This document shows positions 1 to 11,598 of a stretch of 64,000 nt of DNA, piece by piece. Made by a program: the position numbers and the translations under genes. Numbering within the stretch: the stretch's first letter is position 1; every line of letters starts with the position of its first letter. The stretch is from positions 62,001 to 126,000 of the forward strand of contig JASVEC010000060.1 in assembly GCA_030770535.1 (NCBI GenBank), given 5' to 3'. The notes beneath the pieces are model-generated. The model saw only the letters and a list, made by a program, of their open reading frames with translations. It did not search any database and was not told the origin of the DNA. The stretch is from Batkoa obscura (lineage: Eukaryota; Entomophthoromycota; Entomophthoromycetes; Entomophthorales; Batkoaceae).

Positions 1-2123
1 AACAATTTTTTATTGAAAATTATTTTGAAAGTAATTCCAATATAGCAATAATTGAACAAATATTTGAATTGAAATATAATATCAATTTTAATGATAATGA
101 TAGAATTATATTAAATTATGGGAAATTAAATTGTATTTCATTTGTAATTCAACATCTTGTATTATCAAACGAAGAGGATATTTTACTTTATTTGTCTTCT
201 CAATTAACTAATGAAGATCAAGCATGTATTTTATCTAATCTATTAAAATTAGTAGATGAGATAATAAGTGTTTATTATTTAAATATTAGTAACGAAACAG
301 AATCAAATGAAATAAAATCATTTCAACATCAACTAAGTCAAACTTTATTAATATTAATATCATTTTATCAAAAATATAAAGTAGGAAGATGGGAGCAAAT
401 ATTTTTAAGTTACATTGTAAATGGAGGTTATTTTACTTATCAATTAATAATAGAAGTTTGGAATATTGTTTATTCAGGATTAAATGAATCGGTACAATTA
501 GATCATTTTAAAGCATTAACCCATTTGGTAATATTGTCTATTTTTTATATTTATACTTATACTTATACTTATATTTATATAACTTTATTTTTTAGTTATG
601 TTTACATTTGGATAATGAAATAGTATATGAAAGAATTGGTAATTTAATTCATTTATTTATATTACAAGGAAGTCGAGAGTTGAGGGTAAAGTTATTCATA
701 AATATCAAATAATAATATTAACAATAATAATTTAAAATATTAGTTATTTGTAGCTAAAGAAATGTTATTAATAATTAAAAATTTTGAAACGGATCCAATA
801 AAACTATTAGTATTAACTAGTTGTTTACCTTTAAATCAAATTCACTTACATCAAAACTATGATACTAAAGTAACTTATTTAAAATTGATTTTATTGTTAT
901 TGTTATTTATTAATTTTATTAGATGGAAAAAGTAATTTTAGCTGCATTTAATAAGAATAGTCATTTGATTTATTCTAATAATTACTTAACGGTAACTAAT
1001 TATATTATAATTATTATTTTAATATTTTATTTTAATAGAAATGGATGTATAAAAGTTTAAGTCAATTATTTTATTGTTTTTCAGAAGAAAATTTAAGTAT
1101 AAATTTAATTGAAAAATTATTAACAAATTCTATAAAATGTTTGAATAATTATTGCTCATTTTATAAGAATTCAATAGATTTAATGTTAATCAATTCATGG
1201 TTAAATATGGTTGCTTACATCCCATTATTAATATTAGATCAAATTATTATTGAAGTAGGTTTTTTTATTTTAACTAATATTAATTTTATTAATTTGTTAT
1301 TATCATTTAGACATTAACAATATTAAAAAAATTTATAATCAATTTTAATGAAGAAATTGAATATTTATTAATACTTCAAATAATATTAAGAGGATGTGAT
1401 CTTCAATTTAGTAACGAGGAACGTAAAGTAAGTATTCAATAGCTTAATATTCTATATTCTGTTTTAAATTATTTTTATTGACTAACAATAATCAATTAGA
1501 TAAAATTTATACAATTAAGTAAAAGTATAATTCGTAGAATGTTTGAACAAAAAGATTGGTGTCTTCATTTTGTTGGGTTATGGATGATGGTAAATCATTA
1601 ATGATATTATTATTGACACTAATCTTTTATATATATTATATTTATTAATTTTAGACTAAATTTGCTAAATTAAAATGGAATATTGGAATTGAATTGATAG
1701 TATCAAGTAGTTTAAGAACAATGTTTATGGAATATTTAAAAAGAGAAGAGATTAATTTATTAAATAAAAAAGAGAGTAATAATATTGAAAATGTAAGTTT
1801 AATTATTATTAAATTAGTTTATTTTAATTTTATTAATATTCTATTTAATCTTAGTTATTGACCTTTATGAAGGAATTTTTGACAATTCATTTACCTTCAC
1901 AACCTAAAATTTTATTTGGTAATGGTCCTCAATTTCAATCTAATATTATTAAATGTGTCAATATTTTATTTAATGAATTATCAACTACAATTTCAAATTA
2001 TGATCAACAAGAATTAATTGTTTTATCTGATAAAATTAATGAAGTAGTAAGTTAATTTTCTATTTATAGAATTATATATATTTTTAATTATTTTTATTCT
2101 AGTTAATCAAAGATCCAAATTAA
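1..2123 (+). CDS. Unidentified helical-repeat protein, 3' part (5' end outside window)
   Basis: An open reading frame already runs at base 1 and continues through at least eight short introns (for example 528-595 and 686-742), ending at TAA 2121-2123. Joined exons give a Leu/Ile/Asn-rich, almost entirely alpha-helical protein of about 500 visible residues, with pieces such as LAKEMLLIIKNF, WMYKSLSQLFYCF and LLTFMKEFLTIHLPS. There is no signal peptide and no catalytic motif. The pattern resembles HEAT/ARM solenoids such as importins or large assembly factors, but I could not match it to a family. The dense row of exons kept in frame argues that the gene is real. It converges on UFD1, with 117 bp between the two stop codons. 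The true start lies upstream of the window. Confidence 0.7.
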
Positions 2124-2240
2124 AATATTGAATAATGTTAAAACATTTAAAATAAAACAAATTGTATTATTATCATTTAGAATTCTATTATAATTATTAA
2201 AATTAAAATACTATTTATTACAAAAAAAAGGTTGAAAAAT

Positions 2241-3750
2241 TTATGACTTATTTTTTAAATTTTGACCATTTCCTTTAAATCCACCACTACTTCCTTGTTC
2301 TTGATTATTTACTTCATTACCTTCTTGCCCAGGAGGAGGTATATAGCGATAACCAAAGAATAAATTATTGGAAGGTAATTTTAACGGAATTGGAATTACA
2401 TTATCTTCATTTGGAGTAATATTGATTTCTTTACTTTCTTCTTGTTTAATACTATGAATTAAAATTAGAATAAAAACAGTAATTTATCAATAAAATTAAG
2501 TGTATTTGAATATTTAAATTACAATTACTTACTTTTTCTTTTTACGATTGGAAAGTGCTTGACCAGTTCCAGAAAAAGCAGACCATTTTGTTTGGTCAAC
2601 AGCAGTTTCTAAATTCTCAATTTTAGTTGTACTTGGCTAAATTAAAATTAAAACTAAAATTAATATCAATTTTTATAAGTCATTATCAAGAACTTACCAC
2701 ACTCATTGAAGAAGCAGGTCTTTGAGGTTCTACATAACCAAGAGGTTCTGCAAAATCCACCTAAACAATTTATTAATTAATCATAAAATTTACTATTTTT
2801 AATAATAATAAGCTTGAATTTACCTCTAGATCTGTTTCAATAATTGAAATTCCCCTACCTTCCGGTTTAATTTCCATTACTAAAATATCATATAGTTTGT
2901 TATTGTAACTAATTGTAATAATTTCTTGTTTAGTTAAACATGAAAAATTTCTAAACGCATTTTCCAACCTAAGTTAATATAATCCTTAATTTAAAAAAAT
3001 ATTCTTTTGTTGTTGTTATATAAGAATGAACTTACACTGCTTTAGGATCTGTAATGTCTAAGAAATCTGGAGATTGCGGCTGAATTTTAACAAAGGTACC
3101 AAGTGGTAAACTAGTACTACATATATCAATAATATCTCCTTCAGTTGCTTGTAAGGATTCCAACATCTATTTATTATTATATTAATTAAAATTCTTATTA
3201 AAAACTTTGAGTTTAATAAAGATTACCCATTGCGGTATATAAACTCTTCCTTCTTCAGCAATAAATTCCAACACACCAGCATAAGTATAAGTTTCATTAA
3301 ATTTTAGCTCAAATAACATTGGGTAACTAATATTTAAATTGGCTATTAAAAATAAAAAAACAATATTAATATACAGCATTTCATTAGTCTGATTTCATTC
3401 TAATAAACTTACATAATTTAACTAAAGCAGATGGGGGTAAAAAAACTATATTTTTAATAAAATAAATTGATCAACTTTATATTACAATTATAATCTTAAT
3501 TCAACTTACTTTTTCCACCAAAATTAACCGAGGTTCTAGATGGTCCAGGTAAATTCTGTACTGAATAAACACGATAACTTTCTTCAAAATTAGTATTATA
3601 TTGAGCAAATGGAAATTGAATTTGATTTAAATTAAAACCAAAAGCATTAAACCCACCACCTCCTTCTTCATCATTGTAACCTCCAAACTATAAAGTAATA
3701 AAACAATTAATGAAAGATATTTTAGTATTTATTAGATTGAAGGTTACCAT
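2241..3750 (-). CDS. UFD1: UFD1, ubiquitin-fusion degradation protein 1 (Cdc48/p97 adaptor)
   Basis: Ufd1 pairs with Npl4 to recruit Cdc48/p97 to ubiquitinated substrates in ER-associated and nuclear degradation. Joined exons align along the whole human protein: [81 protein letters not shown] and [19 protein letters not shown] form the double-psi-barrel and second UT3 lobe. The tail holds [12 protein letters not shown] and ends [14 protein letters not shown], like the Ufd1 C-terminus that binds Cdc48/Npl4. The ATG (3748-3750) stands alone: an intron (3688-3747) follows it directly and the reading frame resumes with FGGYND. Several more introns interrupt the gene. Family assignment is firm; the first intron is inferred from splice sites and frame. 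Confidence 0.93.
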
Positions 3751-4260
3751 TTCTTTTTATCTTTGTTGTTTTTTATAAAAATATAAGAGTAAAGTTTAAA
3801 TGGAGTTAATTTCTAATTTTAAGGCTTAGTCTTTTTGAAATTAATTTATGAATAATGCTAATGTTAATGTTAATGTTAAGTCATCAAAATACTAATGAGT
3901 TATAGTTCATTGGTTGGTGAATGCTTAGTCCAATTAAAATTTAATATTTTACAATTAGGCTCAAATTTATTTTTTTATACAAATGCATTTATTTTATATT
4001 TATAATGGTTGATGAAACGAACTTTGGTAATGTATAGATAACAATGAATATATCTAACTTTGTATTCATATATGATTATTTTATTAGGATAGGTAATAAA
4101 TAAGTAAAATAAATGCATTCAGTTTCAGTATTTAAATAAATAGATTGTAGAGATTATGGATTGATTTCTTTTTAAGAAATAATATTTAATCTCTTTGATA
4201 TTTTTCATCATTCTATTTGGTACCTTATCAACTTTTATTTTTTATCTATCTTTGATAGTA
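3751..4260. other. AT-rich spacer upstream of UFD1
   Basis: No convincing ORF, RNA gene or repeat is visible. It should hold the UFD1 promoter, but no clear TATA element could be singled out in such AT-rich DNA. Confidence 0.5.
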
Positions 4261-5030
4261 ATAGTTAGCTATTTTGAAGATGAGAAGATCAGAAAGAATA
4301 AAATTAAATAAGAAATTAAAAGAAGTTATTGATTTGGGAAATAAATCATATACTTCATTTGATTAAAGTAAAGTGAAATAAGTTGGAAATTGGAGTTAGG
4401 GAACTATTTAAGAACCGAATAAAATTGAATAATGATTCCATAAAAATTAATGAATTAAAGCTTAAGAATAAATATGGATAACTTTTTAGTAATTTTTATA
4501 TGGAATTTTAGAGACACATTAATAATCACAACATTCCAATACCAAAATTTGAAGCAAATGAAGTTATTATTAGTATTGTAATTTATAATATACTCATTCA
4601 TACTATTAATTCTCTAAATGAAAAAGAAAATGAAGAGTGACAATTTAAATTATATCATGATAATAAAATTAAAGAGTCATCTACTTTTGAGTGCAATAAT
4701 TTAGTTATTAACATAAAACAAGTAATACATGCAAATATATTAATACTATTAATTATTGAATATACGATATAGATGATATTAAATGGTAATTAATTCAATA
4801 TGGGGATGTATTTTTGTGTTTAAGAATTCTATTAATAATTTTTCCACTTAAATAGTGCTTAAAAGATAGAAAAAGTGATAAAACTAAAAAAACATTCCCA
4901 TATGATAAGAACTATCAGTTACTTGAAAAATTTATAGTTGCGTTTAAAGGATCAAAAGAAAATGAAAAATGAATCAATGACTATTCTAAAATTATCAAAG
5001 TTATTTGCTTTATTTCCTATAATAATAATA
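4260..5030 (+). pseudogene. Possible decayed ORF, interrupted by a MITE
   Basis: Between about 4280 and 5020 the plus strand reads as stretches of protein-like sequence (for example RRSERIKLNKKLKEVIDL and NIPIPKFEANEVIISIVIYN), less AT-extreme and more polar than nearby spacer, but no long frame survives. A MITE sits inside at 4799-4902. I do not recognise the protein. This may be a dead gene, or chance reading of AT-rich DNA. Confidence 0.3.
4799..4902 (+). mobile_element. MITE copy A (Tc1/mariner-like, TA target)
   Basis: An element of about 100 bp begins TGGGGATGTATTTTTG after TA and ends AAAAAAACATTCCCA before TA. Its ends are inverted repeats (TGGGGATGT against TGGGAATGT). The interior TTTCCACTTAAATAGTGCTTAAAA is closely shared with copy B. 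It has no coding capacity. Confidence 0.8.
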
Positions 5031-5277
5031 ATAATGAATTATAAATTATAAATTATAAATCATATTATATGCTTTAATAGTTTTATTATATAGTAAATAA
5101 TTACAATTTATAACTTATTATTTGAATATTTTGTATAAACTTAAATAAAAAATAAAAAATATAAATTTATATAAATTTTATTTAACTATGTATTAAAATA
5201 TAAATTGACTTGAAATATTACATCAATTACTCTTCTTTGTCTCTTCTCTGTCTCTTCTTTTCTTTTCCCTTATTTAA

Positions 5278-6386
5278 CTAAAATTTAGCCAATACATATA
5301 AATAATTTTTATTAGATTCATTAATAGCATTAAGAAATTGTTGTTCATTCTGTAAAGGTAATATTTGATTGGACTTCAAATGTTTATATTGTAAATTAAA
5401 GTTAGTAAAACCTAAATAATCTGTAATACTAGTTAAAAATTCTTGATATGAAATAGGATCTTGTTTTAAATAATAAGCAAATAAATTATCATCAATTTGT
5501 AATTTAATCTTGAAGCTGCCTCTTTTATTTGTTATTATTGAATTATTGCTCATTTGTTGTTGTTGTAATAGTAGTTGCTCATGATGATTATTAGAATTAC
5601 TAGTTTTATTTACTTGAATGTTTTTTGAAAATGACAAATTCATTAAATCTTTTTCAAAGCTTGGTCCTATTTGAATTGGCTTCAATAAACTTAGATTAAA
5701 TTTTAATGAAATATGAATATTTCTATCAATCTCTGTTTCTTTTAAAAAGATTTCTAGATTTAAATTCAACAAACTATTATTGAAATATAGTAAATCCCAA
5801 AGATAAGCCTCCACATCTATCAAATATAACTCATAATTACTCAAATGATACTTTAATTCCAGATCTGTTTTCCTATTGAACTTTAAACTAGGTAATTTAG
5901 GTAATAAATTATTATCTACTTCATTTAAACAACAAATCTTATTATTTAAACTATTAATTTCTTCTTGTCTTCTATAAATGATTACTTTGTCCATATCTTT
6001 CAAATAAATAACTTGAATTTTAATATAGTCAATACCATCAATAGATATCATTTCTTTTACTTTAATATCATAAATATTAGTATCACTAATAATTTTACTA
6101 CTACTTTTATCTAATACTTCATCTTCTGTTAAAAAATAGCCTCCTAATGAATTGGAATACATGGCTTTTGTTTGTACAGAACCTCTTCGTCGATTAGGAT
6201 TGAATTTAGGATTAATTATGTTTTTATTAATAGATGATATACTTAAATTTACTTTAGTATGTGTCGATTTATTATTAATATTAATATTACTATTATTATT
6301 ATTATTATTATTATTACTTGAAATTGGTAATCCTGGTAACGGTTGTATTTTTTCTAATATTTTATTAGGAATTGTTGAAGATATTG

Positions 6387-6432
<46 letters not shown>

Positions 6433-6972
6433 TTCATTATTGAAAACTTGTTGTAATAATACATCTTTAATTGATATCTTAGCAGGAATACCTAATTTAC
6501 CAATAGGTTTAGCAATATAATAATCTTCGGATTGATCAATAATTAATAAAGCATCATCTTTATTAATTTCCATAAATCCCATTTGGGGATTTTTTATAGT
6601 TGTTAAAGCAAACCCAATTCTTTGTTTGAAATCTTTGTTACCGTTAGTATTGTTTAATACATTTTCAGTGTTAATTTGATTAATTAGTTGATTATTTTGT
6701 TTTAATTGATAAAATACTTGATTATTTGCTGCATAATATTCCATCATTTTTACCTTAACTAATCCTTTTTCTTTAGTATCTGGATTCACTACTTCATAGT
6801 ATTCTACTTCTTGATGTCCTGGTATAACTGTAAAATGTTGTCCTTTTAAAAAACTTAATTCTCCTTCTCTAGATTTAGTATAATCTACTTTAGCTCGGAC
6901 CATGGCATGAACCATAGAACGTCGTTTCATGTTGAGGTCCTTTAAATCCGAAATATCAATACTACTTATCAT
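5278..6972 (-). CDS. BEM1: Bem1/Scd2-type polarity scaffold (SH3-SH3-PX-PB1)
   Basis: Single-exon 564-residue protein. Bem1/Scd2 brings the Cdc42 exchange factor Cdc24 (through PB1) together with Cdc42 and PAK kinases at sites of polarised growth. Residues about 20-75 (AKVDYTKSREGELSFLKG ... GLVKVKMMEYY) are an SH3 domain. Residues about 118-172 look like a divergent second SH3. Residues about 300-430 have PX character (YDIKVKEMISIDGIDYIKIQ, YRRQEEINSL). The last 80 (FKIKLQIDDNLFAYYLKQD to the C-terminus) form a PB1 domain. Asn tracts from AAT repeats separate the domains. Length matches S. pombe Scd2 (536). The Trp pair of the first SH3 ligand groove is Tyr-Tyr here and the second SH3 is weak, so ligand choice may differ. 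The domain order makes the assignment strong. Confidence 0.85.
6285..6432. repeat. Two (ATT)n microsatellites coding poly-Asn
   Basis: Near-perfect ATT runs at about 6285-6315 and 6390-6432 encode Asn tracts in the BEM1-like gene on the minus strand. They probably vary in length between strains. Confidence 0.8.
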
Positions 6973-8197
6973 CTTTTGTTTTTATTAAATTAAATGAAGA
7001 AATATCGATTATTTATTATTTATTTTATAAATCTAAATTGTAGATTATAACAAAGAAGTTAATTAAATTTAAAGAATTGAATTCAATTTTGATATCAACT
7101 CCTTATTTTGATATTTTTTTATTAAACATGGAACAAATCATTTTATTAATATTTTATCAACCAATTAAACATCTAATTAAACTTTAATAATTTCTTTGTA
7201 TTTTTTTAGACAAAATACAACTTCTGAAATTCTATTATGATTTGGTTTGCAATAATATTTAATATTAACTTTTTATTATTTGACTTTTTTAATACTTAAT
7301 CCTTATATTTAACCAGAATTTAGTCGAATTTGATTATTAAATGAGTAGTTATTTAAGTTAAAATAAAGTTATAGCAATTAAATCAAAATTCATTGTATTT
7401 GAAAATGTTGAATTGCTATTTATAGTAATTTTGAATAGCCTAATATCATTAAATCGACATTTTATTGGTTACCATTCAAGTAAATTTTGATTCTTAAATT
7501 ATGGTTCTAATGTCTTACATTTCATCCAATCAAAAAGCTTATTAAAATCCCCTTTTTTGTTTACTTAATGTTTATTGTTAATTTATTAAATTAATTAAGA
7601 TTGGAATATTAAAATAAATTGGAATTTCAATAAAATAAATAAAATTGAGTTTGTTTAATTAATTAAGTTAGCTTTTTTATTATATCATTAATAGATTGTA
7701 GCATAATTCAAATAGCATCAAATAGTATTGTTCAAATGTATTAATAATTTATAAAACAAACTTAAACTATAATTTATATTTATTTAAAAATAGAATAATT
7801 TCAAATCTAAGCTTAATAATAATTAAACAAACTAGTATCCTCTATTTTTTTTTAAAATTAATACTTTAAATTACTAAATTAAGAATAGCAACTGTCTTAT
7901 TGCTCTTATTTCTAATTAATTATAAAATATTAATTAAAATAATATATTACAATGTATATAATACAAAGTTGTAGCAACGATATTTAATAAAAATAAAGTG
8001 AAATAAAAATAAAGAATAAAAAATAAAATATTCAATCAAGTAACAATAACAAGATTACAAAATATTAAAATAATCAATAGAGAATAGTAACAAACAATGT
8101 TGAATGTTGAATATAATAAACATAAAATTGTAAAAAAAAAATTCAATAAAACATTTATTTTATTAAATTATTGCAATTAACAATATTGGACTTTAAT
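6973..8197. other. AT-rich spacer, no gene seen
   Basis: About 1.2 kb between the divergent-free 5' end of BEM1 and the 3' end of the striatin gene. It has no ORF with coding character, no tRNA-like fold and no MITE end that I can find. Confidence 0.6.
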
Positions 8198-11100
8198 TTA
8201 AACTGAAAATAATTTAACAATAGAATCTGCACCTGCTGTAGCTAACCAAGGATAAGATTTATGAAATTTAACTGAATAGACTGCTTGATTAGATTTTGAT
8301 CGATGTGATGAAAATTCTTGTATACAAGAATAGTTACTTAGATCCCACCACCTAATAGATGCATCATGTCCTTAAAAAAATAGAATATTAATATTAATAT
8401 TAATATTAATAAATAGAAATTATTATTTTATTATTATAAAATATTCAACTTACCACCAGAAACTAATGTTAAATTGGAAGAACTGATATCTAATGAAGAT
8501 ACCGAATCTAAATGGGCTACCATTGAATGAATTGATTTACCTGTTGAAATTCAATATAAGATATCAATAAACTATATATTGAAATATAAAAATATTACCC
8601 GAATTAATATCAAAAAATCGAATAAATTTATCTTCATGACCCGACATAAGCAATGGCATTGTTGGATGAGATAATATACAATTAATTTGAGTAAAGGGGG
8701 TATTATCTAATTAAAATAATAAATTATAATATTTAATATTAGATATCTTAATCTCTTTCTATTTATAATCTACTTACCATATGTACTATCTGACAAAAAA
8801 TCTACTACAATTTTTCCTGTTTCAATATCTACTAACTGAATTTTAGAATTACGATAACTAATAATCACTTTATTTGGATCCGATTTCCAAAAATCAATAG
8901 CTGTAGGTGTCATCTTATCTAAAAAATAGTTATTATTATTATTAATATTACTTTTTAAATAATATAATCCTTATTATATAAATAACTTACTCTTTTTATC
9001 ATTGTTAAAATAAATTGTAGATAGTAGATTATTAGTTGATTTATTCCCACCATCCCATAATTTAGTAGTTTGATCAGCAGATACACTACCTAATATTAAT
9101 TTATCTTGGGATTTGGGTCCCAATTTTAAATTCCATACAATATCCGTATGACCAATAAATGTGTTTGTTAATAAGGAAGGTTCTATTTATATTTTATATC
9201 ATGTTATTAATTTATATTCTTTAAATTTAATTAAAATTTAAGAAATTACCTGTAGGATCTTGAGTAGTTCTACCATCTCTTGGAAATTTCCATGCTTTTA
9301 TACTACAATCAAATGAACTTGAATAAATCGTTTTATCTTCAGATCCTATTTCAACACAAGTTACTGGACCTGTATGTCCTCGATAAACAAAGGTAGGTTC
9401 AATTTCTTGTCTAGCAGTTCTATTTTATTATTATTAAATACTATTACTATTTTATGATTAGAATTAGTTTATATTAATATTACTTTTTAGTTAAATTTGC
9501 TAATGCTTGCAAATTCCAAATTTTTACAGTGCCATCTTCAGAACCAGATGCTAGAGTAAGTTCACTTTGATGAAAATCAATTGATCGAATAGTATCCAAG
9601 TGACTTTATATTTAAAATAATATTAGAATTTATAATATAACTACTTATTAATAACAAATTACCTTTTAAGTGTTAATTTTGGTTTCCATGAATAATTCAC
9701 ACTATAATCTTTAACTTCTTTATCATTTGAATACTGAAATAGCATAAAATAAATTATTATTATTATTGTTATATGACTCATAATTTAAAACTTACTGGTG
9801 AAAGTGGTAATGATACGTCACTGTCAATATTTAAACTAGGTTCTTGATTTAAAAAACTATTCTCATTTTCTTTAACTAAATTAGAAATATTAAATATTAA
9901 TATCTATATTCATCATATAATATAATAAAAACTCACCAGTCTCACTTCCATTACTTCCTTCCTCCTCTTGTTTTCTACCTAAAGCTTTAAGGATAGATGA
10001 TAATTTATTAGCCGCCGATGATGAGAGTGAAGCAATCTAAATTTAAAGCATTATAATTCAAACTTGTAATATTTTCATTAAAACTAACCGAATAATCCAA
10101 TACCTCTTCCCCCTTTTCAATTTCATTTTTTTCAAAAGGCACTGGGTCTAAGTCGGGATCCGCCATATTTTCATTATTTAATGGAGAATGGCCCATATCA
10201 TCAAAGATAACCCCATTATAATCTTCGGGTACAATAACTGTAATTCTTTTTTTCCTTTTTTCTTCTTCACTTTCTTCTTCTCCATCTGCATTTTTATTAT
10301 TATTTTTACTCCTTGGTATTGCCTTATTCTTTTCAATTACTGTAATTGTTGTTGTTGCTGTTGGTTTCTTTAATATTTCCGGTGGTAATGGACTACTAAT
10401 AAATTCAGGTGGTGCTTCATTACTGATTTCAATCGATAAATTGGATTTTCGATCATTGTTTACTCTATTATATTTATTAGCCATACTTTCTTCACTCTCA
10501 CTTGTTTTTATTTCATTTCTACTTTCAATAAATGGGCTATTGTATATACCTCCTGGTGGTAAAGTAGATGGGATTGTATTTAACTCTTCAAGACACCTAA
10601 TAAAATTAGTTATTTACTAAATACTATTTCATAAAAAAGTTTACATCTTTAAAATTTCTCTACATTTATCCTTCCTATATTTACTTTTTTGTCCACCTAA
10701 AGAAGCAGAAGAATTTCTAGTCTTTAATATATGTTTAGCATAATTAACAGGTGAAGCAACTAAAAATAAAAAGAATATTAATTCTAATTTTGATATTATT
10801 TTAAACTCAAACTATTACTACTAGATACTGAAGGAGATGGACTTTCACCACGTTCGATATTAGAAGAATTGGATAATAGTTTACCCCTTTAAAAATTACT
10901 CCGTTAAAAAATCTTTAATTTTTAGAAAATGGAAAATTATTACCTCTCTTGTCTTAAAGCAAACTCTAACATTTTAATCCTTTTTAATAAATCATTTCTA
11001 ACAGATTCTGATGCTTTTCTTTCACCTTCTAAAGAAGCTATTTTTGCCTAATGAAAGTTGGTAATTAATCATCATAATTAAAATTTAAATCCCAATTCTA

Positions 11101-11260
11101 TAATTACCGATAATTCAGCTCTTTCAATTTCCCATTCCACTCTTTGTTTTTCAAAATTACGCCATTCCGCTTGAAGAAAATGTAATACACCTCCCAAATT
11201 ATAATTATTTAACAAGCCATTATTATTACTATTATTAGCTTGTCCCAATCGACTGCTCAT
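8198..11260 (-). CDS. Striatin (STRIPAK scaffold; Far8/Pro11 family)
   Basis: Striatin is the scaffold and PP2A regulatory B''' subunit of the STRIPAK complex, which in fungi controls fusion, septation and hyphal development. The N-terminus carries the signature caveolin-binding and coiled-coil segment GVLHFLQAEWRNFEKQRVEWE, followed by a conserved KRIKMLEFALRQER stretch. A long acidic, Ser/Pro-rich linker follows (about 10000-10900). The C-terminal half is a WD40 propeller: VYRGHTGPVTCVEIGSEDK, TFIGHTDIVWNLKLGP, KSIHSMVAHLDSVSSLDIS, HDASIRWWDLSNYSCIQEF and the final WLATAGADSIVKLFSV, matching the striatin family end to end. At least ten short introns split it. Start is ATG 11258-11260 (MSSRLGQANN). 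A GCK-III kinase, a known STRIPAK partner, lies 40 kb away at 51479-53750. Confidence 0.92.
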
Positions 11261-11598
11261 TATTTAATTATCCAATTTTAATAAGCTAAAATTTAAAAAT
11301 TATAATTTTTTTATTATGGAGTCAGTGGATTTTAATTTGTAATTTTATTGGCTAATTTTGTTACAAGTGTTAACTGTTATGGCTAATACTATGAAATGTT
11401 AAAATTGGAATTTGTTAATATTGAATATATGCTTAGAACTTAATTTTATTAAAAAATATTAATTAAAAATTAAATATATATAGACATTGGAATTAAAAAG
11501 TAAACTTAAATATTAATAAAATAATAAATAATAAGCTTAGTTTTATTACACTAACATATATAAATCCATAAAAAGCAATACCAATATTCAAATCCCTT
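11261..11598. other. Spacer between striatin and the ATAD2-like gene
   Basis: Low-complexity AT-rich DNA upstream of striatin; no feature found. Confidence 0.5.

Noticed and set aside
6152-6520. Plus-strand frame rich in poly-Leu
   Set aside because: It is the antisense shadow of the poly-Asn tracts in the BEM1-like gene.
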